Positions 47,726 through 58,275 of a stretch of 64,000 nucleotides of DNA are shown piece by piece. The stretch's first letter is position 1. Every line of letters starts with the position of its first letter. The notes beneath the pieces are model-generated. The model worked only from the letters and a program-made list of their open reading frames with translations. It searched no databases and was not told the DNA's origin. The DNA comes from Siphonodentalium dalli (Eukaryota > Mollusca > Scaphopoda > Gadilida > Siphonodentaliidae). The stretch lies in NCBI GenBank assembly GCA_032622095.1, contig CP136061.1:188920369-188984368 (forward strand), in the 5' to 3' direction. The translations under genes and the position numbers were made by a program.

Positions 47726-47859
47726 ACCCTACAGACCACATCCCTCACTGCTCAACAAAAAATAACTCCTTTCCAACTTGAGCTACGGTGTCACCGACAC
47801 TTTCATTTTCGATGCGGCGATGCCTGAGAATCAAAACTATAAGTCGCCAGTCACCACAC

Positions 47860-48562
47860 AATAAGTGATATATAAACCCGTACTAGTAACATCTAAGTAT
47901 AGATAGATAGATAGATAGATATATTTATTGCAATACACCAATTTTTGGCAGTTGCATAATTGAAAATAACGAACATATATCATAAACAACATAATAACAA
48001 ACATAACATGGTTAATTTCTAATGCAAACAAAGTATACTCGCAAATGACATTGCGGAGAACATTGCTGATTAAAATGGCGTAGGTTGGATGTCTTGTGAT
48101 TATGAGGAAGTATTGCTGAAGAATTATAAAAGGGATACAGTTCACTTGCATTTGGGATCATCAATATGATGTATATCAACTCACCTTTGATCCAATCAAT
48201 GGCGAGTGTATTCAGTTCATTGAACACGATGACAGTAGTGCCACCTTTCTTGTAGAAATATACAATGACGTCGCCATAAGTTCAAAGCTGCAGTGCCGCC
48301 AATTGGTAGAATATACAACGACCCGAAGAGTAACCATGTCGCATCATTAAATGAATGCCAACTGTTTGCCACATATTAGTAGTATTCATATTGTCGGAAT
48401 CTCTTTGATACATGATCAAAGGTTGTTAACCCCTCGGTTGTAGATTAAACTGTGTAAAACAAACACGGTATTCAATAATACCAGGCATTTTCCGAGATTA
48501 ATTGGTGACGGAATTGCTAATCGATTATCGACTTTATCTACGGTTCATCGATTATATGATTA
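47860..48562 (-). mobile_element. Inverted partial third copy of the element A family
   Basis: Reverse-complement of the interior of A/A' (landmarks CAATGACGTCGCCATAAG, AACCATGTCGCATCATT, AATCTCTTTGATACATG, GTAGATTAAACTGTGTAAAA). The left-terminal 20 bases are missing, replaced at 48563 by a Harbinger-like element. A foreign piece with a GATA tail (47900-48025) splits it. Confidence 0.75.
47900..48025 (-). mobile_element. SINE/LINE 3' end with (GATA)n tail
   Basis: Five GATA units are followed by TATATTTATTGCAATACACC and about 100 bases of unrecognised sequence, inserted in the inverted copy of family A. A short 3' piece with a tetranucleotide tail fits a 5'-truncated non-LTR insertion on the minus strand. 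Confidence 0.45.
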
Positions 48563-49429
48563 GGCCAAACAAAATTAGAATCCTGTTTCTCAAAGATCGC
48601 CGTCCCCTTAAAATATGGCCCGCCCGGTGCTTTGTTTCCTCATCCCAAAATAAAAAGGTAAATAACACCCGTCGCTTGATATAATATCGCAAACAGGCGT
48701 CTCGTCTCGCAAACCTGGCGATGTCGTTCTGCTCCTTTGTTCAAAGAGAGAGAACTCTACTTCCGATTCAATCGGTACTTTTGTTTGCACCGGTAAACTA
48801 TTTGTGCAACGCTTCTCGTCAGCCAAAATGGCGGCGCTTATAAATATCTCGACGTTTTCTGGTTACACAAATGTTATTCCATGGAAAATTATACAAGTAT
48901 ACAACACAGATACCGTTCGTAAACTGTGTGAAGATTTTATACACAATAGTGATACAAACGAGTTCAGTATTAACAGTAACTTCACAGTGTCTGTTGGGGA
49001 AAACAAAACCCAAGGGAAATGACCATTCTGATTTCGATCTGGTGTCGCAGGAACTGGTCGGATATCAGGTGGCTGATATCTTTGGACGGTACTTCAAGAT
49101 AAATAATAGACCTGCACCTAAATTGCTGGATGATGCTTCGGATATGTGAAAACTACAGGTTGTTGATTAATGTTCAAAATTAAAGTTTTTAATAAAACAA
49201 TGGTATTATAAAATAATTTTATATTATTTATTTCCAAAAATTTGGGGCAATGTAATGTAATAAAAAACCTGCCTGCCGGTAAAATTTTTTCATAAAAAGT
49301 AGATATAAAAAGTATTAAAAACCTGCCTGCTGGCAAATTTTAGTCATAAAACATTATATACAAACCTGCCTGCCTGCTGGGTTTGAAAACAAAATCCTTT
49401 GAGAAACAGGAAATTAACTTTGTGTGGCC
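48563..49429 (+). mobile_element. Harbinger-like DNA transposon remnant with TTA target duplication
   Basis: Left edge GGCCAAACAAAATTAGAATC and right edge (inverted) GGCCACACAAAGTTAATTTC continue into a shared CCTGTTTCTCAAAG, about 33-bp termini. TTA lies at 48560-48562 and 49430-49432. A 3-bp TWA duplication is the PIF/Harbinger hallmark. Near the right end, three units of CCTGCCTGC(C/T)GG-type sequence repeat at about 55-bp spacing. It carries a small broken ORF. Confidence 0.7.
48828..49149 (+). pseudogene. Short ORF of unknown function inside the Harbinger-like element
   Basis: AAAATGGCGGCG gives a strong start context. The frame MAALINISTFSGYTNVIPWK runs 64 codons to a TGA at 49020-49022. 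A second frame then continues with LVSQELVGYQVADIFGRYFK to 49149, so one frameshift near 49010 splits a ~105-residue protein. AATAAA follows at 49191. I do not recognise the family; it lacks a DDE or Myb signature that I can see. It may be a second transposon protein or a captured host exon. Confidence 0.35.
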
Positions 49430-49540
49430 TTAGGTTTGTATACAAACCAGTAAAATTCATTTAAATTTATAGTATTCTTTTATTTTCTAGCGGAAGTCAA
49501 CTTAAAATGTATGCATCCTTGTATTATGTTTCAATTTCAG

Positions 49541-49657
49541 TGTGAGTTGTACCACTGGGCAGATGTTTTGGACATCTTTGATGATGTATTGGCGAAAGCT
49601 TGTAAAAGAGAAGAAAACAAGTGGACATTGTATGGGGACAAACAAGGGAATGAAAAG
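49541..49657 (+). CDS. HUWE1: HUWE1, coding exon
   Basis: 39 codons in phase 0 between acceptor CAATTTCAG (ends 49540) and donor GTATGAAA (49658). It starts CELYHWADVLDIFDDVLAKA, directly matching human HUWE1 [20 protein letters not shown], and ends WTLYGDKQGNEK. It continues the N-terminal armadillo-like solenoid that forms part of the substrate-binding ring. The intron before it is at least 9.9 kb and consists mostly of nested transposons. There is no sign of damage, so the gene is presumably functional. Confidence 0.93.
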
Positions 49658-50130
49658 GTATGAAATGAGTTGTCATCTCATTTAACACGTTATGTAAAGT
49701 TGTTTCTATAAACAAATTTTATGCTGCCAAAGCTCACATAAGTTGGAAGATCCATTTGAAGATCTATCAATATATCTACTTCAGCCAGCTTTTAGAATAT
49801 ACGCCGCCCCACATTAAGAGATTCTGGTAATTCTAGCTCCATTGTAACTAGTCAGAACTGAGAATTCTGTCGCAGATTTTGGCTTTTGTTGTTGACAAAT
49901 GTTGATTTTGTTATAATAATAATATTTTATATATGGAAGTTAGAAAAATCTCACATCTTAAGAAAATTGTCAATATAAGTACATGTGTAAAGTTTAACTC
50001 CTATACCCACTGAGAGCATCTCAATTCTCAATATACTCTGTTCTCGATAATAAGTGATGATATTGGTAATATCTACTTTGTTTATATAATCTTGGAACCC
50101 ATACTAGCATGTAATTTTGAAATATTTTAG

Positions 50131-50291
50131 GTCAAAGAATTGCTGCTTGAAGTTTTGCATGTTACTGCTTTGCTGATAGAACACAGTTTCTCAAGGCATC
50201 TGTACAACTCTATGGAACATCTGACAACACTTTTAGCTTCTTGTGATATGACAGTGGTTTTGGGAGTTCTCAACTTGGTATATGTATTCAG
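50131..50291 (+). CDS. HUWE1: HUWE1, coding exon
   Basis: 161 bases between acceptor AATATTTTAG (ends 50130) and donor GTGAGTG (50292), ending in phase 2. Peptide blocks [20 protein letters not shown] and [20 protein letters not shown] match human [20 protein letters not shown] and [20 protein letters not shown]. This is the most conserved part of the HUWE1 N-terminus and settles identity. The next exon (expected to begin like KRSNYI) is not visible before position 64000. The following intron therefore holds both large transposase genes of this window. Confidence 0.95.
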
Positions 50292-50429
50292 GTGAGTGAA
50301 TGATTTCAGTAACCTGAGTGACATCACAACAATTCGATCTCATGAAATAAATTGTTGGGGATCTCTAGCTTAATGTAATGTCTGGTTTTCTGTTGTGATT
50401 TGGCACCAGGCCATTCAAGATAGTGCTAA

Positions 50430-51860
50430 AATAAAGGACATTTCCGCAGTGTTTACATATTATAAAAAGTATGCCAACTCATTTGACCTCAAGAAGTGAC
50501 ATCAGCATATTCCGGCGAAAATATTCTAGCAATCGTAAGGTAAGCATACACACACCATGTGGTCTTAAATTGAATTAATACTATCACTTATACCCGGTAA
50601 TTTGTAAAATAAAAATATATATCGTGAGACGTTCCGTGTAAGAAATGTTTAATAAGTAATATAGGACCACTTACAATACAAATAAACACATAATAGTGAT
50701 GGAATATATTAACAGAACACGATGTTGAGTAAGGGGTGTACCGGTATTTTATTGTTATGGGCATATTTGATTGACAACATAGTAGCCGAACATTACGGAA
50801 CACTTCGGCTTTCAGTTAAAATGTAGACAAACCGATGTTAGTCCTAATAAACTGGAATATTCTATGTGTAATTTAATATGAAAGTTAAATTATTATACAC
50901 CATTGTGACCTAGTCCCAGTCTTCTTGTACTAAAACCAGCTAAGATATTGGGATGGCGATTTGCTGTTTTTAGTCCCAGCCCGCTTGCATACCAATCCTA
51001 TCACACGAGTTACGCCCACGATCTGTGGCGGGAATCTGTGGTGTATTTTACTCGATTTACCTAATGAATCAATACATGATGCTATATACATCGGAAAGAG
51101 AGACATATCATGGTCATAATGGTGTATAATAATCTAACTTTCATGTTAAATTACGCATAGAATATTCCGGTTGATTGTCACCAACATCGCTGTTTTTTCT
51201 GTTTGTTTACTTAACTGAAAGCCGAACTCAGGTTCCGAAGAACTTCGGCATTGTCCGGTGTTTGTTTTGGCCGAGACGAATTTCGATACAAACAAAATGG
51301 CGGCCCCCATGATATTCTAATGGTCATTGTGTTTACACTGTTTTAAACTGTGAGATGGTTATAATTCCCGTAATTTATTTAATGTATTACATTTATATCT
51401 TCAATATGTATTTAATCTATGTAATAATTTATTTATTGTCACGTATAATTACGATTACAATGGAGAATTCATCGTGCGTGGTTGATTGATAATCTACGGA
51501 ATATTTTCACCGGAAAATGCCGAACGCAGTTCGCAAGGTCAACTGAGTTCGCATACTTTAAAAAATATGTAAACACTGCGGCAAAAGTTTCTTTTCACAT
51601 TAAATTACCGCTTTCAATTCACAACCGATGTGGGTTTCAGATCAAATAGCATGTCTTCTGCGGAAACTATCCGTTTATTGTAGCAATTGTGATATTTTAT
51701 TTCATATAATTGTGGTTTTATTTGAGCGGGTCACTAACGATTAACTCGTGTCAAAGGAGACCATGGGCCTGGAACTCGGACTAAAGACCGGCACCTCCAT
51801 CCCAATATCTTAGCCGGTTTTAGTACGAGAAGACTTGGACTACATTGTGACCATGAGATG
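50430..51860. mobile_element. Nested inverted-repeat (foldback) element in HUWE1 intron
   Basis: Outer arms: GACATTTCCGCAGTGTTTAC (about 50448) pairs with GTAAACACTGCGGCAAAAG (about 51570). Middle arms: CGGCTTTCAGTTAA (about 50806) with TTAACTGAAAGCCG (about 51212). Inner arms: GGAATATTCTATGTGTAATT (about 50855) with AATTACGCATAGAATATTCC (about 51150). A second pair, CTTGTACTAAAACCAGCTAA (about 50926) with TTAGCCGGTTTTAGTACGAG (about 51810), crosses the first, so two inverted-repeat elements are interleaved or nested. No ORF. Confidence 0.75.
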
Positions 51861-51964
51861 TCACTCTTTCCGATATATATGGCATCAGGTATTGATTTGT
51901 TAGGTAAAATCAAGTAAAATCAACTACAATCCCAATATCTTAGCTGGTTTTCGTTCAAGCAGAC

Positions 51965-52095
51965 TACCTACAGACATCTCTCATCCGATCGTCACTAAAC
52001 TTTTGGATCTTTTGGGTGACCTCTAGATGGGAGCCATTAATGTTTTACGAATTTCATTGAAAAACATTACATGGCCACCAGCAGCAATTTTTGGA
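51965..52095. repeat. ~190-bp dispersed repeat, partial monomer
   Basis: TCATCCGATCGTCACTAAAC, GGGTGACCTCTAGATGGGAG and ATTGAAAAACATTACATGGC match the family at 39740 and 47431. Nothing else was recognised at 52096-52727. Confidence 0.75.
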
Positions 52096-52727
52096 TATTT
52101 CTTTATATATATATATTCATGGTGACATCTAGTATTACTTAGACATTTAAACTTTCCGCATTCCTAATCCCTCTATTGACTGTAACGAGCGAGGGGGTAG
52201 GGGTCCTTAGATACTACCAAACCCTACTAAAACAATTGACCGAGCGAAATGCCAGTGAACGACTCGACTTGCCCATGTACAAGTTTAACTGTAATAACTG
52301 GTAGCGTAAATATTGCTCAATAGTGTACTAGTAACAGAGGGGACAGTGACCTATAATGCATATTAGAGAGAGGGTCACCTGTCCTGAAGGTATTTTATGT
52401 CTTAGTCCTATTCTCCACTGCAATTATCCTAATAGCATCTCTCTGTAGGATGGTCCTGACTTCTCCCATATAGATTAATCATGGCACATGACCTGGAAGT
52501 GGGTCCCTGACCTATCCAATATAGTTTAATCAAGAGGATTAATGGCACATGACCTGGAAGCTGGTCCCTGGCTTCTCCATTGGATAGGTTATCTCATCCC
52601 AGCCTCAGTGACATAGATTGGCGCTGTTCATAGTCCGGCCACTGACAGCCTACGACCTTCTCATGGTATATCAAATTTACCTATATATAATAACCCCTGT
52701 TTCCTCTAGGGTATAGTTATGGATCTA

Positions 52728-53320
52728 CAGGGTTCGCACGGACCTTGAAAAGTACTTGGGAATTTTCCGCTTGTATTGGAAAGTCCTTGAATAAATTTTA
52801 TTCCTTGAAAAGTACTTGAATTTCACCCTAATAGCTTGAAAAGTACTTGAATTCTACTCATTGCGGAGTTTGATAGGGGAAACAACCGATTCAGTGTCAT
52901 TTGATCGCGGACTTTTTCTCGGGAACGTAAATTGAACACAAGTATAGCGAACTGATGCCTCACTTCATTATGTTTAGCTGGAAGCACGTAAAGTGATGAC
53001 GTATACGCAACTATACCTAACCGGTACCGCATGAACTCGTGACGTGTGCGCATGTTGTTTTGTTTGTAAAAGCACGTGCTTTTCTGAGAAATAATTTTTC
53101 GCTTCGCATGTTCTTTTCATCTTCCAACAATGGGGAAATGTACTTTCAACAACCACTGATTAAACAGGCCAGAATACGCACAATGGGTTCGTGGTGATCC
53201 ACACAAAGCCAGTTGTTCTGCGTGCAGGGGGAAATCATTTGACCTCAGTAAAATGGGAGAAATCGCACGCAAAATCGGAAAAACATCGAGCTGCACTCAA
53301 GGATTTAACCAAAGATGCAA
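52728..53320 (+). mobile_element. Left part of a decayed hAT element, CAGGGTTCGCACGG terminus
   Basis: Begins CAGGGTTCGCACGGACC. Three subterminal direct repeats CTTGAAAAGTACTTG follow (about 52744, 52804 and 52836). A broken BED-finger exon lies at 53130-53315. The right terminus is not in the window; the 804-aa hAT at 53472 appears to have inserted into it. Confidence 0.65.
53130..53315 (+). pseudogene. BED-type zinc finger exon of the decayed hAT
   Basis: ATG opens MGKCTFNNH, then a TGA where related proteins have tryptophan, then LNRPEYAQWVRGDPHKASCS and ACRGKSFDLSKMG. After a frameshift the frame continues EKSHAKSEKHRAALKDLTK. C-x2-C plus H-x5-H, with the 'K(C)xF...W' lead-in and 'FDLS.MG', is the known N-terminal finger of a group of animal hAT transposases. 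One nonsense change and one frameshift inactivate it. Confidence 0.7.
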
Positions 53321-53471
53321 GACCGCCGGATTTTTCCGGAATTCCGGATTTTCGTAAAATTTCGTTCCGGTTCCGGATTTTTTTGCCATTCCGGAAAATT
53401 AAAAAAATTAAAATAGAAAAAATGGCGGTAATTTTACGTATTTGTTTACAATAGTTTTGACTAAATTAGCC

Positions 53472-55886
53472 ATGTTTAAGATCGTTGATAGATCTGTGGA
53501 CTTAGCATCCCTAGAGAAGGATGTTAAGAACAAGTTTCGATGGGTTTGGCTCGAAGAAAAAGACGGAAACGGCGATTTTCTATCGGATTACGTTCTCAAA
53601 ATTGACATTCCGGGTTTCGTTTTTTGCGAATGGTGTGCATGTAAGCTGAAGTATTCGAACTCGGGAAAGGCTGACATCAAGAATCACGTGAAGAAGGACA
53701 CGCACAAACAGATTAAGAAAGTAAAAAAAACAACACAACAGTTGCCTTCACTGTTTGTTTCCACAAAAGCAAAACAAGAATGTCAAAATCCACCACCGAA
53801 AAAGTTGTGTGCATTGCCCTATGGTGCAGCAAAAAACTGCTCTGCTGTGCACCCGGAAGCCGCAACAGTTCCTACAACTGCTATCAAACCTATAATTTCA
53901 ACGATGAACCGTAAACTGACAATGGAAGCTCTGTTCTTGTCCTTCGTCGCTGAACATTCACTGCCTCTTACCATCGTTCCTGAAATCATAGACTTGTGCA
54001 AGTATGTTTCAAGAGATCACGCCGTACTAGACACTGTTTCGATGGAGCGAACTACGGCATCCTACAAATTGCGAGAGGGTGTTGGTCTCGTGTTTCACAA
54101 TCGTCTTGTGAACGATTTGAAAAAATCTCATTTCTCCATCAATGTTGATGAGTGCTTCTCGAACAATCACACCAAGGTGTTGACAATCCTCGTCAATTAT
54201 TTCTCTGACACAGAGCGCCGTGCTATCGTGAAACACTTTGACTCAAGTCCTTTGGTCGTCGTCAATGCCGAGACTGTGTTTCAACATGTTTGTAATGTCT
54301 TCGCGACCGAGGGCATTGAATTGGATCGTCTGATTTCGTTACTATGTGACTCGACCAACTACATGCGAGGAAAGAAATCGGGGTTCGAAACACTGCTACG
54401 AAAGGCAGTGCCGCATCTGCTTGATATCGATGGCGATATATGTCATCATATGCATAATTCGGTGCAAAAGTTCTGCTGCCACTTCGACATGTACATTGAG
54501 AAGTTGGATGACGACATCCACACAGACCTGCAATCGAGTCAGGAGCTGAGGAGCTATTTTGAAGAAATATGTCGTCTCGTCGGTGTTCATTACAACATGC
54601 CGCTCAAACGTGTGGAGCACCGCTGGCTGTCAGTCTACGATGTCACCGAACGTAATGGAAAGCTTCTGCCTGCATTTCGCGTATTTTATTACGCATGGAT
54701 CCCGCAAAACCTCAAAGCGGCATACCTACCCATATTGCGAGATGCTATGGCGAAATTGTCGAAACAAATCCGAAAGCGAATCTACGAAATTATCGAGGTT
54801 TTGCGGCTACGAAACTTGACGAAAGCGGGTAGAGACAGAAAGAACAGAATTGTCAACAAGCTATTCTACACGTACAACAAGACCGTTCTGCACATGGACA
54901 TGTATACTGCCGTACTCAAATCGTTCGTTCTCATCTTGGAACAAAAGTCGCAGATGTGCCATCGCCTACACGATGAGATGACGTCGCTGTTCCGCTCGTT
55001 TCTGTGTTGTTTTCTCATAGGTGCATCGTTGAAATCTTGCGGTCCGAAAATGCTGAAGGAGTTGGACGTTCATGACACGAAGATCCAACTTCCGACCTCA
55101 AATATGTTCATTGGGGTTGAATGCGACTCAAGGCTAAAGACCATGAATCAAGAAGAAGTGAATGAGTTCCGTGTCTGTGTACAGAATGCGTACATTGCTG
55201 CTGCAGCTTACATGCAGAAGAAATTCCCGCTCGACAATAAGCTACTTAGATGTCTGAGCGCAATCGATCCAAAAGTCGTTGGACATGACGCGTGTGTTCA
55301 ACCGATGAAGCGACTGCGAGACTTCTTTCCCAGCGTGCTGGATGCATCCGACGAGAACAAGTATCTACTTGAATGCCAAGCTCTCTGCCTAGACGAAAAC
55401 CTGCCTGCAGTCGAGGAAAACAGGAAAGAGAAACCACTAGACAAATGGTGGTGTGAGCTCTTTGATACTGGATTGTATCCATTTATCACTAAGGTTGTTA
55501 AGGCTTGCCTTAGTGTGTTTTCGGGGCCACATGTTGAACAATCGTTCAGTGTTATGAATTACCTCATTAGCCAACGCTCGAACCGCATGGGCATCGACAC
55601 ATATGCAGCTATCCAAAATGTCAAGTACGAACTGGCGTCCAAAAACCAGAGTGCACTTCAGTACTTCTACCGTGACGACGTCAAACGAGACAGCGTGGAC
55701 GAGGCCATGGTCTACCATCTGGACACGGCCTATATGCGCTATAAACGAAAGCTGGATGAAAAGATCGAGGAGCGTGAGAATGATGCGAAACGACTGAAGT
55801 TGGACACCACCGTAAAGAGAAAGTCCACAGGAAGTGACAAGAAAGCAACTGCACAAAATAGCGGAAAATGTCAAAAGCAAAATTGA
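53472..55886 (+). CDS. hAT-superfamily transposase, intact 804-aa ORF
   Basis: Single-exon frame. The open frame extends to 53442 but without ATG; 53472 is the first in-frame ATG. An out-of-frame ATGGCGG at 53422 opens a 10-codon upstream ORF. Residues 52-78 form a C-x2-C...H-x5-H finger (CEWC, HVKKDTH). RNase H-like catalytic candidates are D226 (SINVDECFS), D293 (LLCDSTNYM) and E689 (HVEQSFS), the hAT D-D-E order. HRWLSVYDVTER and the C-terminal EQSFSVMNYLISQRSNRM dimerisation block are hAT hallmarks. A lysine-rich tail ends the protein. Upstream (53325-53400) lie CCGGA-rich repeats, probably its left subterminal region. No stops or frameshifts suggest recent activity; host domestication is the alternative. 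Confidence 0.85.
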   Translation: MFKIVDRSVDLASLEKDVKNKFRWVWLEEKDGNGDFLSDYVLKIDIPGFVFCEWCACKLKYSNSGKADIKNHVKKDTHKQIKKVKKTTQQLPSLFVSTKAKQECQNPPPKKLCALPYGAAKNCSAVHPEAATVPTTAIKPIISTMNRKLTMEALFLSFVAEHSLPLTIVPEIIDLCKYVSRDHAVLDTVSMERTTASYKLREGVGLVFHNRLVNDLKKSHFSINVDECFSNNHTKVLTILVNYFSDTERRAIVKHFDSSPLVVVNAETVFQHVCNVFATEGIELDRLISLLCDSTNYMRGKKSGFETLLRKAVPHLLDIDGDICHHMHNSVQKFCCHFDMYIEKLDDDIHTDLQSSQELRSYFEEICRLVGVHYNMPLKRVEHRWLSVYDVTERNGKLLPAFRVFYYAWIPQNLKAAYLPILRDAMAKLSKQIRKRIYEIIEVLRLRNLTKAGRDRKNRIVNKLFYTYNKTVLHMDMYTAVLKSFVLILEQKSQMCHRLHDEMTSLFRSFLCCFLIGASLKSCGPKMLKELDVHDTKIQLPTSNMFIGVECDSRLKTMNQEEVNEFRVCVQNAYIAAAAYMQKKFPLDNKLLRCLSAIDPKVVGHDACVQPMKRLRDFFPSVLDASDENKYLLECQALCLDENLPAVEENRKEKPLDKWWCELFDTGLYPFITKVVKACLSVFSGPHVEQSFSVMNYLISQRSNRMGIDTYAAIQNVKYELASKNQSALQYFYRDDVKRDSVDEAMVYHLDTAYMRYKRKLDEKIEERENDAKRLKLDTTVKRKSTGSDKKATAQNSGKCQKQN

Positions 55887-56004
55887 CAATAACAATGTTT
55901 AAGCTATTGTGCTGTTCATGCATGTTTTCATTGAAATATGTATAACTATGTCAAGTATGTCAAATGAAATTATACAATTGCAGGGACTGACCGGAATACA
56001 ATGC

Positions 56005-56028
56005 AGGAGAGTGAAAAATCACTCTCCT
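56005..56028. repeat. Subterminal palindrome, left end of the 7.48-kb transposon
   Basis: AGGAGAGTGA and TCACTCTCCT are separated by AAAA. The equivalent palindrome at the right end is GAGAGTGATCACTCTC (63429-63444). Both lie within about 35 bases of the tip, so they are probable transposase-binding sites. Confidence 0.85.
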
Positions 56029-56029
56029 C

Positions 56030-57202
56030 ATTTTCATTTTGTGAGAGTGAAAATTTGAGTGGAGTGATTTTCCACTGATTTCCCTAAATAGCAGGGGGGG
56101 GGTGAAAAAAAATTTTCCGGCACGTATGCCGGGGTGGGTGGGTGGTCAAAGCCACCAACAAGCAATTTTTTCCGCAACTAAAAAAAAAAATTCCTGCTTG
56201 TTTTATTAGTGTTTTGGCAATGAGTTGGGCTTCAAAACCACTTTGAATGAGAGAAATAATGTAATTCTAACTGGTATACTGACTGCAGACAGTTATCCAG
56301 TTGTATTTTTTATAAATGGGTGTTAGTCCATGGGAAATTCGAACGTGATCCTGCATGAGCGATTTTAAAAAAGCAAAGTCTGCCTTTTGATGTTAAACCG
56401 AGCTAATCAAATATACACACTTGTAATAAAATATACTGACAGTAGACTTATTCAGTATTGTATTACAGGAGGGTGCAGCTGATAAGTTCTATCTTAAACA
56501 CCGAACAGCACTAAGGGGATTGTCATATAAACAACAACCATTCTCATAACAAAATTATCTTGTTTTAGCATAATCTGCATATAAAACAAACACAAATAAC
56601 ATGTAGCATAAAGGTATAAAAGATAAATAAGTGGAATGCTCATCACTATAAAACTATGAAACATCAACTGGGCTCAGCTGGGCTGATTAAAAATAAAACT
56701 TTAAAATAAAAAAGTAAACACTGTGATAACAGTACATAGAGTATTTGGCATCACTATTAGACTAGATATCTTCGTTTGATAAAACATAACAATAAGCCAT
56801 GTAAAACTTCCTTTGATTGTCAACTTTTACCAAGTTTGGTTTTCAAAGTTTGATTATACCAATAAAACTTCACTATAGTCATTCTGCCTATATAACTGAA
56901 CTTGTCATAATTCAAAAGAAGTATTAATGGCGACATTATTTCATGTGAATCTATCACTGAATCTGTGGCTTGTTTTATCACAATCTAGACATATTCTAAA
57001 CACAATTAAATGTGCAAATAAAACAAATCTGGACGGTTTGTCAGTAAAACAACCTTTGTCATAACAATGTTAAAATAGAAGTGGATTTCTCATCACATAA
57101 ATTTGGCACATGATAATATTGAGCTAAGACTGAACGTTACAGACTTATACAACTAAAAACATAAAACAAAAAAGTAAATATCAAAACATTCTCATCTATA
57201 GA
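56030..57202. other. Non-coding left part of the 7.48-kb transposon
   Basis: Includes a second GAGTGAAAATTTGAGTGGAG subterminal cluster to about 56080, a G-run block at 56094-56150 mirrored at the right end, then AT-rich sequence without recognisable genes or repeats. Confidence 0.6.
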
Positions 57203-58275
57203 CAGTGTTCGCGCTGGACCGAAAAAAACTTTAGCCAAAAGTTTAGCCAAATGAAAATTTTATTAGCCAAATGAAAAAAAATTTAGCCAAATGTTTTTTG
57301 GCCAAATTAAAAAAAACTTTGGCCAAATTAAATCATCGTTTTCTGGTCGGTTTACAATTAATGACTAAAACGTAAAATCTAACAGACACAGGTAAAATAC
57401 ACAATAATTTAAATAATTTTGATGAACTAGAAGTATTTTTATATATATCATTTATTAAATATTTATTAATCTTTATGTGAAAGAGTGATTTGGGGAGGGG
57501 GGTAACACGGGATTGTCCTTCTTAATGTCATTATTTGTTAATTGTCAAATTACAATCTGTCATAAAAGCATGCATATTATTTTGACTGTATCGGTAATGA
57601 CGACAAATAGGCACAAAATATGTCGTGATTCACATTTGGCTGATTAAGCTATTGTCTTACACTTGTTGCTCATAAACCTCGACCGTCATAAATACAATGT
57701 CATCATAAACATGCATTGTGCAGGCGCGCCGTGAGTGATCAGACAGACAATGGGCTGAATGGGGGATTAGGGGATTAAATGTAAAAATTAATAATGACCT
57801 TTTGCTGCTTCGTGCAGAGTGACGTAATCTTTCTCCAGATTAAAACAGCCTGTTACGAACAAATTGCTTATATACCGGCGTCAATGCACTTTACAAAACA
57901 TTGCTTTCTTCACATTGTCATAATTCAACCATGGTCGGTTTAATGTCCATGCGTCTTTGAATGTCCATCTTGTGAAAACTAAAGATGATTGCATATCACT
58001 TTGTGATCGCTTGGTTGATAGAGTTGTCGATCGGGTTTCCCTTTGTACGATATTTCATAACTACGAAAATAATGAAATACTTTCGTCACCTAACTTCGTC
58101 TTGAATGTCGATCTATTGAGCGCTTTTATTAATTAGCTTTCTGGCTCCATGCTTTCAGTCTCCATTTGGGTTCAAAAAAAGTTTAGCCAAAAGTTTAGCC
58201 AAATGAAATTTTTATTAGCCAAATTCGAAAAAGATTAGCCATTGGCTAATTTGGCTACCGACAGCGCGAACACTG
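57203..58275. mobile_element. Nested hAT non-autonomous element (TTAGCCAAAT family)
   Basis: Ends CAGTGTTCGCGCT and AGCGC-GAACACTG are flanked by perfect TCTATAGA at 57195-57202 and 58276-58283. Subterminal TTTAGCCAAA words occur in the same direction at both ends, and ATTAGCCATTGGCTAAT near the right end is itself palindromic. 1073 bp, no transposase. A truncated relative is at 43409-43541. Sequence 58284-58689, between it and the transposase stop, is unremarkable. Confidence 0.9.

Noticed and set aside
55437-55895. 152-codon minus-strand frame
   Set aside because: It is antisense to the hAT transposase C-terminus and is a shadow of that coding sequence.
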